DNA of 64,000 bases from Didymodactylos carnosus (lineage: Eukaryota; Rotifera; Eurotatoria; Philodinida; Philodinidae), in assembly GCA_905250885.1 (NCBI GenBank), contig CAJNOQ010000013.1, forward strand, positions 51,128-115,127. Direction: 5' to 3'. The translations under genes and the position numbers were made by a program. This document shows positions 34,549-46,729 of this stretch, in pieces. Below the pieces are notes generated by a model. The model saw only the letters and a program-made list of their open reading frames with translations, did not search any database and was not told the origin of the DNA. Positions within the stretch are counted from its first letter, which is position 1. Each line of letters begins with the position of its first letter.

Positions 34549-34947
34549 ATCTACAAAACATTGATTATCATTGTCAGTTTATTTTACTATCGAAGACAGT
34601 TTTCATCAAAGTTAAGTGTACTATATTATTTAGCATAAAATAAGCGCTAAGGTTTTCTCTTTAATTTCCAAGCAACAAACTTTTCAGTTTCCTAGTAAAA
34701 AGAAATGAAATCGAGGATATCTTGATCGTTGAATTCTTAACAAAAGAAAAACTCAATCATTCCTACAGAGTTAGTCATTATCTGAAGTGTTAAATTTAAT
34801 TATTTATGTGTGAAATAAGGTGTTGAGAGAAGCGTATGTTATTAAGTAAAACTTTTGTTCGTAATATTAATTTTGACAGTCGGAAGTCAATATTTATATA
34901 TATCTTGATCTGTGTATATATACAGATACAATGTAAATTTGCATTTA

Positions 34948-35597
34948 ACGAGTGGCCAGATAAAACCAACTACTTTTATTCGTTGTTTTTCAGACACTTT
35001 ACAGTAGTCCAAAGAGTTCTTTCTAGATTCAATCGATAGAGAATTGAATTCTCTACAAAACCTACTATTTGAATCTCTGATAGAAATGTTGTCGTATGAG
35101 CACACCATTCAAAATATTGCAGGATGCTGAGTTTTCGAACTGCAGCACACTGAAAATAGAAAAATATTTGCCTTGATCGAAAAACAAATTCCATAAGGAT
35201 TTTGAAAACACCAAAAGATTCACCGGAAAATTCTACATCTTCTCACATACTTTTCGAAATGTTACAGTTAAGTGTCCTAGGAAAATTTCTTTGTAGAAAA
35301 AACTGATAAATCTAATAAAATCTAACTTTTAAATCTATTTTTCAGAGACTTTAGTATTTTTACTATAAAAGCAGTAGAACGTTCTGACGATAACAGCACG
35401 TCACAGTTCGAGCACTCAGCATCCTGCAGTATTCTGAATGGTGCTCAAACGACAACAATGCTATCAGAGATTCAAATAGCAGATTTTGTAGAGAATTCAA
35501 TTCTCTATCGATTGAGTCTAGAAAGAACTCTTTGGACTACGGTAAAGTGTCTGAAAAATAACGAATAAAGGTGACCGATTTTATCTGGCCCACTCGT
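34948..35597. mobile_element. 650-bp foldback MITE with TA target duplication
   Basis: Arms of about 210 bp face each other (34948-35155 and 35390-35597). The ends read ACGAGTGGCCAGATAAAA and its complement TTTTATCTGGCCCACTCGT. The dinucleotide TA flanks both ends (34946-34947 and 35598-35599), as in Tc1/mariner-type insertions. Arm similarity is high but not perfect, and there is no transposase. Confidence 0.8.
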
Positions 35598-36176
35598 TAG
35601 AAGTATACAGATGCTTAGCTTACTTTACCATGACAAAAATAACAGGCATTATAATTCTATAGGTGTTTTCTGGATAGGTCCATCTTAGGTCCATCTGCTT
35701 CATACAGAGTTTCGAGCCGGGAAGCCGTGATTATACTCATCGTCTAGAGCATCCGAGTCTACCAAAAGATCTCGTAACTATTTTCTTGAAAAACGTATGA
35801 AACTTCGTTTCCGAGAAGCTAAAGGTTTGGTCATTCTTTGACTTCAATTTTGAGATGTGCATGACTATTTTAATAAAGAGTGGAGTTACAGTAACTTCAA
35901 GTAGGAAAGATGAATTTTTCAAGAATGCTTTTCTTTCATTCTTTTTCGTACTTTTCGGAAAAGTCTTTTGTTGTATTTTTTCACACATTACAGGTAAACT
36001 AATTATTTTTCTCCCACAAACACTTAACTACGAATGAGGATCATGCTCTTTTACATCTGAAGCACTTTTCTTTGAAGAAAAAAAGCGATTGCATAAATAT
36101 TCTGAGAAAAGCTTCTCGTGATCGTCACCGTTAATATGACCAAAAAGTCTTGGTCACACGCATACACCTGCACTAG

Positions 36177-36340
36177 TTAAAAGCGAAGTGTGATCTAAAC
36201 AACATTTATATTTTTGACAATATTAGCTATAAAAAAGTTGAAGAGCGGGTTCTACCTTATAATTTTATACCATTGAAAATATTTTTATTACTAATATTGT
36301 CAAAAATATAAATGTTGTTTAGATCACACTTCGCTTTTAA
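36177..36340. mobile_element. 156-bp MITE with 45-bp perfect TIRs and TTAA flanks
   Basis: Perfect 45-bp inverted repeats at 36181-36225 and 36292-36336 (beginning AAGCGAAGTGTGATC) are bounded on both sides by TTAA (36177-36180 and 36337-36340). TTAA duplication is the piggyBac signature, although these ends do not start with the usual CCC. The perfect arms suggest a recent insertion. Confidence 0.8.
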
Positions 36341-37286
36341 GTGGTACAGGTCTAGTCACGCAAATCTCTAAATCAAAAAATCAAAGGGCGTTTATCTTGT
36401 AGCAGACAGCGTTTTTAATGGTTTTCTGTAAAAACTATCCCTCGAAAAAGCGGCAAACGATGAATGAAGTCAGACGGATTTTGTCGTCCTATTAGTGTTT
36501 AGAGTGAAAAAACTCAGAAGAAATATCGGGCCTTTTTTAGTAGCAAAAGTATTCGATTTTTACCCTCAATAAAGGACAAAAATTGTTAATTAATCTAGGT
36601 ATATAATTCATATGCAATGCTGAGCTCGAACTTACAGAAAATAATCGCTATCGAATTAAATACAAGATAAAGCAGTATCTTATACTTTATCTCTTAGGTA
36701 TAGCAATAATATAAATCAATTCTCGAAAAAAAAGAAACGTTTTATAATCAATAAATAATCTTATTTTTCATACTAAACACAATGATACACAATTATGTAA
36801 AAAAATGAATAAATCTAGTAAAGAAATAGAGTTAAGACACTGTTTGAAAATAAATAACAAAACAATGGCACCTTGAAACCTCAGTGCTGGAATAACCTAG
36901 TATATAAAATAACAAGAAGAGAAAAAAAATTAAAATAAACAATATATATATATATATACACAACTAAGAAGAAAAATAAAGAATAACGGACGGATTAGCA
37001 CGAAAAAAAAGGCGTTCAGTCAACGTAACATTGAACACGTAAAAGACGCATCATTTTACACAGATTATATCGGTAATTCTAGGTCACATGAAGAAAAAAA
37101 AAAGAGTCGATGAATTTATTACGCATGTAAACAATACGTAAAATGTCTCTTAACTAACAAATTTGATCTGAACGGAATAAAGAACATTCTTTAATCCGAC
37201 TGGAAGGTAATTTTGGAGTTACAAAAAAAAAATACACATACAATCGGAAGGAAAAAGGAAACCACTGATTTCATAGCAGACTCTGA
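36341..37286. other. spacer downstream of the Rho gene
   Basis: AT-rich with A-runs and a short (TA)n near 36945. No coding sequence. It probably includes the Rho 3' UTR. Confidence 0.4.
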
Positions 37287-37953
37287 TTATAATAAACAAC
37301 AATTACAACATGGTGTTTTACTGCCTTTGTCTAAGGCTACTTTAGCTGCATATTCAAATACTTCTCTAACACCTTGTCTCGTTTTTGCTGAACATTCTAA
37401 ATAATTTCTTGCACCAATTCGTTTTGCACATAATAATGCATCTTCTGTCGTTATCACTTTTTGATTTAACTGTTTAATTCTTTCATGTACAGCAGAATCG
37501 TCTTTTAAATCACATTTATTTGCAATTAATAATATTGGAACATTTCGACAATGATATTTAACTTCAGGTGCCCATTTATCACCGACACATGTTAAACTAT
37601 CTGGCGAATCAAATGCAAAACATACTAGGACAACTTGAGTATTGGGATAGCCAAGAACACGTAATCTAAACAAAAAAGGATAAAGTCCATAGATAAAAGA
37701 ATGAAATGCAAAAAAGAAATCAATAATCATCAAATGAAATTTACCGTGCATATTCTTCTTGTCCGGCAGTATCTATTAGTAAAAGTTCAATACGTTTATT
37801 GTCTACTTCGATAATATGAGTATTTCCTTCGAATAATGTTGGAACATAATCTTGACAAAATCGATCATCTTTAAATGCATACAATAACGATGTTTTTCCA
37901 ACATTTCCATTACCGACAACGACTAATTTTTTACGATCTAAATCTTCTGTCAT
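37287..37953 (-). CDS. Rho-family small GTPase
   Basis: Exons 37953-37745 and 37665-37287 give 588 nt (195 aa). Motifs: P-loop GNGNVGKTS, effector loop [26 protein letters not shown], and [18 protein letters not shown] Rho-type insert helix region lies between NKCDL and ECSAK. The C-terminus is Cys-rich and ends CCLL, a CAAX box favouring geranylgeranylation. It is closest in pattern to RhoA/B/C, but the P-loop and the sequence after the effector loop are divergent (RhoA has GDGACGKT and FENYVAD). The start at 37953 gives the normal family length; upstream sequence in frame has no earlier ATG. Confidence 0.93.
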
Positions 37954-40900
37954 ATTTAATGGATAAGACAATCTTAAAGGATAAAACTATTTCTAAGCCA
38001 AATTTATTTGCATTTACTAAAATGAAATAAGAAAAAAAAACTAATAATATATTAGCTTATAAGTTTCAGTCATTTTTGTCATAATAAAAGATTTTTTAAT
38101 TGAAATGGTCAATCTAGAAACTTACGGAATCGCGGAAATCTTCTTTCATCTTTAAATAGAGATGATAACAATGAAGAATTAAAGTTACAATTATATGCTG
38201 AATTTTCACACATTTCTTATTTCTTCTTCTTTTCTTTTTATCAAAGAAGAGGATATGTTCTTTTTTCTTGAATCTGAGAATACACCATACAACACAAAAC
38301 GCGTCAAAGCTCACATATCATCTATTTCTATTAGAACAAACTTTTCTTCTTTTTTTTTTTAACAAAAAAAATATATATTTATATATAAAAAAACGTGTGA
38401 ATAATATGTGTGAGAAAAATCAAGTTTTAATAACGCTTCATCAACTATACACGAAATCTATTAAATGCAATCGATGTTTATTCTACTCTTTTGGAAAAAA
38501 AATTATCGAAATAAAGATATTTTTTCTACATACAGAGAATAACTCGTTACCTACGTCAATTCGTATATGAACGGAAAAAAAACATAAAATTGTTTTATTC
38601 TGGTATTAGAATTGAGGAAAATATGTATGTGTGTGTGTGTGTGTTTTTATTGCACGTTAAATCTTACGTATTAGGAGAAAAAAAAAAAAAGAAGGAATTT
38701 AATCCCTCCCTCACCGGTTTTGGTCGCATGAAAGCACGTAAAGCTCATTATCGAAATTAATAAACCATGTAGAAAGGAAGAAGAAGATTCTAAAACACTT
38801 TTGTCCTTTAAATAAAAAAAAAACATCTGCTTAAAATCTCAAAAAGATAAAACTCTCTCTCTCTCTCTCTCTTTCTCTTTCTCTTTCTCTTTTGGCTCGG
38901 TATAAAATACACATTGTATATTATTCTTCAACATATATCTGTTTCTCTTACCTTCAACTATTGACAAGTAGAAGAAGAAAATAAAAAGAAGAAAGAGAAA
39001 ATAGCCATGGTAGTATTGCTCGTTACAATAGTTATACAGATTTTTTTAGAAAATAAAAAATAAAAAAAGGGTAATAAAAAAAAAACCTTTAATGTAAATA
39101 TTTTTCTCCTAATAAATACTAGTAATCATTCTCTCTTCCCACATATATCAATAACAAATAATATTACAATGTAACAGAAGAAAAAATAATAGAATGACAT
39201 TTTAGAATGTGATGTTTGAACAAACTAAGTGCTTTCAATCTGCTAAAATAGATACGAAATTAAACTATCTTTAGAGATCAATGACATTAGAAAAATCAAA
39301 TAAAAAAAGAAATGAAAGAAGAAAAAAACAACGCAATATTTCGAAACTATATTAAGTCAGATATATATATATATATATATGATTGAGATTGAGATATTTA
39401 AAATAGATGTGTGAGTTCAATTTAAATAAACAATATGAAAAAGGATTTCTATTTTTTATTTTTTTTACTTCATTTATTAGAAGAAAATATATTTCGACAC
39501 ATCTATAGTTTTTAACGTGATGTTTTTTTTTATATAATCAGTTTAAATAGAGAACAAAACAAATACAGATGGTGTCAAGTAGAAGAGGTGAGAAATATTT
39601 TTAAAAAAAAAACAAATTTCACAAAATTCAGAATTAATCACTAAAACATATTTGTATTCTGTTGTAAGAAAATTTGTTAACATGTCATATTTTTAATATT
39701 TTTCAAAAGGTTAATTAATTACTATGAACATAAATGAATTATTTTCTATTATTTAAGGAGAATATAATTCTATTATTTGTTGTTAAATTAAAATAAAAGT
39801 GTAAAATTTTTTTTTTTTTTACATCTGACTTGTGAATAATGATAGATTATTTGTTTTATTTTTTGTCTTTATTCGAATTAAAAGAAATAGAAAACGCTTA
39901 TTTCACCATATGACATCAACAATATTGATATTAGTCATAGTATTATAATGAACATTGAAAAACAAAGAGAATAAAGTAAAATTTTTATTTTCTTATTTAG
40001 TCTTTTTGTTTTTTGTTTTCGTATTATCTAACAATGAACAATTTGACAGTTATAGACTAATTGAAGCGTGTCTTGTACAATATATGTTAAAATGAGACAA
40101 TAAAAACAAAAAAAAAAACGTGTTAAAATCACCATCATATGAATAATGAATGACAGGTGTGATTGTGAAACTAAATATAGAATAGATGTAAGTTAAAATT
40201 ATAATTTTAATAATTATGTATTTAAATATTCTTCAGTTTTTTTCATTTATATGAATAGAATAAATGACATACTTCTCATAATTGATTTGATAGTGTTTGC
40301 ATGACTCGATTGACAAAGTTAAACAAACAACACAATGATAGATGATCGTCTTATGCAAATGATATAAAATAACGAGTCGCATACACACACACACACACGC
40401 ATATAAAAAAAGAAGAAGAGAAGAAGTCTTATTATACATCCTTGTCTTTCGATCTTAATTAAACATGCAAAACGATTCATTTACTTCGTATAAAGTTTTC
40501 AATATCTCAAATAATAGATTTTTAACTATTCACTCTCTATTCTTATCCTCTTATCTGAGCTTCACTTTAATGAACATAAACCGTCTATTCTTTTTTTTAA
40601 AAATGTTTTGTATTTTTACGTTGTCTATTATCAACTTCTCTAAATATTGACGTTTGATGTAGAAGAAAGAAGTAGATCTAGTTTTTTTTTCATTACAGAA
40701 AATACACGTTAAAAAATGAACAAAAAATTTTGCATTTTTTTTTTTTTGTTTTTTGTCTTTTAGAAGTATGGGTAGTCTCCTCTCTATTCATAGTAAATGA
40801 GAAGAACGAAAAAAAAAAACCAGAAATCGAGAAAGAGAATCATGACTTCAGGTTTCTTAATATAGTTGATATATCACAAGTAACTTATAATTGAGCGACA

Positions 40901-41687
40901 CATTTTCCTTTTTTTTTCAATTAGCATTATTTCTCTAAACAGGAATGGATAGGCGTGTTAATAAGCATAGTCGGTAGAAACAAAGATTTTCAGTTGTCAA
41001 TCTATAAATATATGACAATGTCAAAACGCAAACTAGAAACTAAAACTAATCTAAACTTTGCACTACAGGCTATACTCTGAAGTCATTGACACAATTAACT
41101 ATTTTTTGAAACAATATAGACTTTTACTATTCACACTATATATATATATATATACACTATCTGACTATCAATGATCTACAAGAACTTCACTTTAGAAGTA
41201 TCATCTACATTGCTTATGTATAAGACTCAGTTTTTCTTCAAATCTGTAGCAAAAAAAACCAACGAATGTTTTAGTTGAAATTTCCATTAAACTTAATGAA
41301 CAAACATTTTTCTTCATGAATAAAACAATAAAGAATAATTCAAAAAAGAGATATAAATGAAACGAATAGTTGTACTTATCCAAACTCACTTATGGGGATC
41401 GTGTCTAATTTTATCAAAAATTGTCGATAAATCGCGATTTATCAACTAAGCACGCTTAATCGATGGAATTTTTGAATACTGCGATTTGAAAAAAGCCGTT
41501 TGATCGAATTATTTAAGAAAATCAACAGTTGAACAGTTCATTTTTCATGACTTATTAAAGTGTAAACTTTGACTAAGTCTAAGTATTTTTTCGATGGTGT
41601 ACGAGAGATACTCTGAATGGCTAAAAAGTATTACTCAAACTTAAAACTCTATCGATATGGTATCATTGTGAATAGATGGGCTTCATC

Positions 41688-41813
41688 GCTACCCCATGAG
41701 ATTTTTGTTTGGTTGGTCGGCTAAACCGTGAAATCACAGTTTTAATCGCAGTCGACATGAGCTGTGACGGATCGATTAGCCGATCAACCAAACAAAAACG
41801 TGATGGGTACGAA
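41688..41813. repeat. imperfect inverted repeat of about 125 bp
   Basis: The arm TTTTTGTTTGGTTGGTCGGC (from about 41692) is matched inverted by GCCGATCAACCAAACAAAAA (to about 41801), with weaker similarity outside and inside. It looks like a small palindromic element. The target duplication is unclear. Confidence 0.6.
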
Positions 41814-42580
41814 ACATGTTGAAGTTCAAAATTCAAAAAAAATTGAAATAAGACGATCAAAAAAGAAAAAAAATATTCAGACTAACGTTAGCACTGGATA
41901 GCGTTTGTTCGTCGAAAAAAAACTGCCAATTAACCTCGTTTAACTAGTAAAAAAACTAATCGGTTCGGTGGTACCAATTGACGTAATTTCTTCAATAGTA
42001 AGTGGTTTCTTTTACTAAGAAGACAAATAGTTGAAAACAACAGGAAACCATTAGTTTAGTGTTGTATTCGATCTATCTTCTCTTTTGTAAGACAATACTC
42101 AATATTATTCACCACATTTTAGTATCAAAATTAGTTTAGATGTTTCTCTTTCTTCAATGAAAGTCCAATATTGTGGCCATTGAGAAGCATAATGATCAAT
42201 GATTAATAATGGCTAAGTATAGTAAAAAATATTTGGTTCAAAGCTCACCACAACTTGAATCCAGCATATGACAAAATAATTAGTTGTGTGAAAAAAAAAG
42301 AGCAACTAATTCTATTTGTTTTAAAGATACGCATACATACGCCTTTTGACATAAATATAAAGAAAATTTAATATATCTATATAAGATATTTATCTGTTTC
42401 ATACCCTTCAGGGGACAAAGATCTGAACTATCCACACATATATATTGATCAAATGCCTTCTTTATAAATTTTTTGTTTTCTATATTTATCATAATCATCA
42501 AAAAAAACAAGAATCATCTATTTCTCATTCAATAAACGAACTGCTGTTATTTTCTCCTTTTTTTATTTAAACAGAGAGAA

Positions 42581-42660
42581 GAAAAGAAAAGAAAAGAAAA
42601 GAAAAGAAAAGAAAAGAAAAGAAAAGAAAAGAAAAGAAAAGAAAAGAAAAGAAAAGAAAA
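42581..42660. repeat. (GAAAA)16 microsatellite
   Basis: Sixteen perfect GAAAA units in the gene-free region. Confidence 0.97.
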
Positions 42661-45163
42661 TGATATTGTAGTGGAATGATGCTATCATTAAACTTGAAAA
42701 ACCAGTTATGATCTTTAATCAACTTCCTGACTTATTCTTATTTATCGACATTGACACTAGTAATGATAAGATAGATTTGACTTTTTGTTTATCGCGATTT
42801 ATTATCATTAACAATACAATATATTATATACAGTAAAAACAGGAAATTATATCTCATCAAACATAGCTGATCAAATTTCTTATGAGATTGTGTAAAATAA
42901 GACTGTTCTTACACTGTTGCCGTTATTCATGTGAGATAGAAAAAAAAAAGTCAATTCGATATCTTCTTTAAAGAGAGAAAGTAAATCATCAAATTTTACA
43001 GTAAAAAAAAAAAATAGTGGCATGTATCGTATGTACTCTGTGTTATTCTTTTTGTTAACTTAATCGATTTATTATATCGATACTATTTATCTTAATATCT
43101 CTAGAGAAATAAAAACTGATCAGCGTCAAATAAAACCTCGTTCTTGCAAAAGTTATACAAACCCAGAATATTTTTGTATTATCCACATCAATATTATTAC
43201 GGACCCTCGTAAGAAATAAACTGTAAATTTTCTTTGAAACTTGAATATTAAATTTTACAGGTATTTAAACAGTCTAAACTTTGAGATACTACTACAATCA
43301 ATTTCAAAGTTATTAAAGATATTTTGAAAAGTTATTTGGAATTCTACAATGAATTTTTTTTATTTTTTTTGTTGAAAAACTTTAACCTTTTTATCCGAAC
43401 TAATTTAGAAAAATGTAAAATAAGAATTTGGAATGAATAAAAAACTTATTCATAGGATGATCTGCGATTTCTGAAAGTTAAGTAGGAATTTGTTTTCATA
43501 ATGTAGAAAAGAAATTATTTTTATAGAAAAAGTAATAAATGATTAATTATAGTTTCTTCTGTCAGAACCAGATGTAAAAAAGACAGTAAAATATGACAAA
43601 GTTTTCATACAATAGATCAACCTTTAAAAAAATAACACATTAATTCGGTATACACTGTTAAAGTGACGGAAGCCGTCGTTTTTTTTGTTTTTTGATCTAG
43701 AAAAACATGCTAAAATAAAAAAACGAGAAAAATATATTGCTGACAAAAATGCAAATTGAAATCTTAACTTCTGAAAGCTTATTTTCATGAAAGATAAAAT
43801 GACATAGGAAAAAGGAAATAGATCAGTTTTGACCACATAATAAAAAAAAAAATATATATATATATGTCAATTTATGAGTTTCAGATCGATATGAAGAGAT
43901 CTGAATATATTTATTCCTTTTCATTTTTACACATTTGACCTAACATGTAATAGAATAAAAAACAAAAAATCGATCACGATCAAATTATTATGATGAGCAA
44001 AAAAAAACACAATAGTACAGATGATTTTGTCAAATTTGACTTACCGATTATTTTTGCATCATTTACCAATTTTAAAAAGTGAATTTGTGAATGTAAATGT
44101 CTACTATCCAAGAATCATATTGATCGTTCATATTCTAGATAAAAGAAAAGAAAAAAAATATTTATATTCCACTACCTATGACAAAAAACATTGACACACA
44201 ATCATATACACACTCACTATATTAATATAATACATATTCATAGAACAAAAACAACAAAAAAAAAAAAAGAAAAGAAAAAGAAAAGGAGCACGACACTCTC
44301 ATAGTATAGTACGAACTACTAATAGGAAAGAAAAAAAGGAAATTTTATCTTATATAATAGTGTTGCCACTCGATGTTCTACTTTTTTTTTAATTTAGTTT
44401 TTTTTCTTTTCTTTAATGATTATTATTATTATTATTATTATTATTAGGAATAGCAGAACTATAAAAAGAAAACTCCGACAAATTTATAGGACGAAAGAAT
44501 CATGTTTAACATGAATATTATACTATTCGTAGACCTTGATCCGTTAGAATTGCAAATGACATTAAAAGATAAAAATTTTTGTGTCTTTATCAAAATACAG
44601 AAAAAGTCTTGAGATCCTGAATATCAAGATGTTCAATTATGCATTCCTCTTAAATTGTCTTACATAAAACTCTTCGTATTTGCTCTATTACTCATTGTTG
44701 AAATGAACAACTGTTGTGTATGTTGTTTATTTTTTTGATGTTATTTTTACCTTAGTAGTCATTTTAAGTTGAAGGTTGTCAATTGTTATAGAAATTTTTT
44801 TGTTTTTTAAAGTTGAATCGAATGCTTTTGGTTCAAGTGTTGTATTATAACCAATTATCAGATACTTCACAATAATTCATTGTCAAAATAGTACCATATA
44901 TTTTTCTCACATGATTATTTCTAAAAGCGCAGATAAATTAAAATTATTATATAAAATATGTATCTAAATGAATAGATACCTTTTCAGATTGTTTTGTTAT
45001 ATCATCATCGATCCATTTCAAATATAGTGTATATCAACAAAATAGATGACAAAATGTTTCTGTACTAAACCGCATTTTTACTGCATGTTTATTACAAAAT
45101 TTAATTTGACTATATAAAATAAATAGATTTCTAAAAAAAAATTTATTAAAAACAAGAAATAGT

Positions 45164-46729
45164 TCATTTTCTTCTTAATCTTTTCACTATAATTTTCTCA
45201 TCATCATCAATGATTGATCGTTTTCTATTATTATCATCTAATTTTTTAAGAATATTCAATTTTATTTCTAACATTTTAACTTCATCCAAATGATTATGTT
45301 TAGTAAAAAATTCTAATAATTCTTCATAACGTTTTTTGATATTAAATTTTGTTAATGTTACCAATTTTCTTAAATCAACTGGACACAAAAACATGGGTTG
45401 TGAAAAATCTTCTTCTAAATGACCACTACCATTCATTAAACATGACCAATAGATACAATGACCAATACCAAATAAATGATTAATTTCATGTGTAAGTAAT
45501 CGACAAGATCTCAATCGTAATTGTTCACGACGTATTGTTTCTTCAACAGATTTTTTTTTAAAATAAAACCAATCACTATCATTAAATGTTAAACATGGAT
45601 CATAACGAAAAAATGAAAATGCAGCAATATGAGAATTTCCCTCTGCTAAACCAGCAATAAATAAATCAGAATCATCCAGATATAAATCATACATTGTCAA
45701 TGCTACTAAACATCGAGCATCTTTGGGAACAACACGTTTTAATAATTTTAATATACTTGTCACACATATTTGTGAATGATGAGTAGATTTATTATAACGA
45801 GTATGAAGATTTATTGAATTTTTGTTTTTATCCATTGTGCCTAAAAAAGAAAAAAAGAAAACGTTTATTAGCGTATACAAAAAAATATATACACGAGCAT
45901 AAACAAGTGGATGAAGGTGACTGCCATTCTACTTTCTAAGATCTTTTATTTAATTACACAAGAATTTAATGAATAACAACCTTCGCTGTTCAGTAATGTA
46001 TATAGAATACCCTATTTATCTTATTAGTTGGGTGCAGAAGATATAAATGCTTGAAATATTCACCACATTTAAATTCAAATTCAATCAATTTATTATCAAA
46101 GAAAAAAACAAAACATCAGAAATTATTTCCCCTTTCTATACACAATGTGAAAATGTTTGCTTCTGCCCTGTTCTGAAGGTCGCGATACGCCCCTGAAGAG
46201 ATATTATTTGATAGAAAAATAAAATGCTACGTACAACTCCAAACACGTTTCTTATCGTCCCATTCAACATTGGAAAATAGTGCTATTAATTTAACCGATA
46301 CTCCAAAAAATATCTTTGTATAATCAACAAGACTTTCAATATCGAATATATTTTCGTCAATTTTGCCAAAAATTGTTAAATAAATCGTTTTTTCATCAAA
46401 TGGTTTAGCATTGAAGAATTTCGAATGAACAAACGGGCATTCTTTAAGAAATTTTTCGTATGTTTGACCATGTTCATTATAGTTTGCAAGCCAATCATTT
46501 TCATTAGTTGGTTTGGATAATGGTAAAAAGCTCGAACAAAATTCATCAGTGAAAACATTATTAGATTCATCTAACTTGCCCAATGCATTCTGTATTGCGA
46601 TGCTATCAGGTGGACGAAAACCGCGTACTAAATAATAAACAAAAAATATTTAGTAATAAACAAAAAGAAACTATGAATGTTACGCCTTTTACCATAGCCT
46701 AATGGTTTCTTTCGATGATCTCTAGACAT
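45164..46729 (-). CDS. archaemetzincin (AMZ1/AMZ2-like metalloprotease)
   Basis: Exons 46729-46693, 46627-46238 and 45840-45164 give 1104 nt (367 aa). The second exon's donor (GTTGTA) is weak, so that junction is the least certain. The catalytic zinc motif is HEINHLFGIGH, followed by CIYWSCLM, as in the archaemetzincin signature HExxHxxGxxHCx4CxM. After SGHLEEDFSQPMFL comes CPVD where the family has CPxC, so the fourth Cys of the structural zinc site is Asp here. Upstream blocks also match AMZ proteins (DWLANYNEHGQTYEKF; LVALTMYDLYLDDSD; FSFFRYDP). The tail is Lys/Arg-rich. The active-site residues are intact, so peptidase activity is plausible. Confidence 0.9.

Larger units (their letters stand above)
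37954..45163. other. 7.2-kb gene-free AT-rich region
   Basis: No coding exon could be supported on either strand. It is dense in A/T runs and microsatellites: (TG)n near 38625-38643, (CT)n at 38852-38892, (AT)n at 39361-39380, (AC)n near 40385-40398, (TA)n near 41138-41155, (GAAAA)16 at 42581-42660 and (ATT)n at 44418-44446. It separates the Rho promoter from the archaemetzincin 3' end and is the longest spacer in the window. Confidence 0.6.

Noticed and set aside
37954-45163. Several 60-100 aa frames in the gene-free region
   Set aside because: All are Phe/Ile/Lys/Asn-rich products of AT-rich sequence with no motifs or splice partners.
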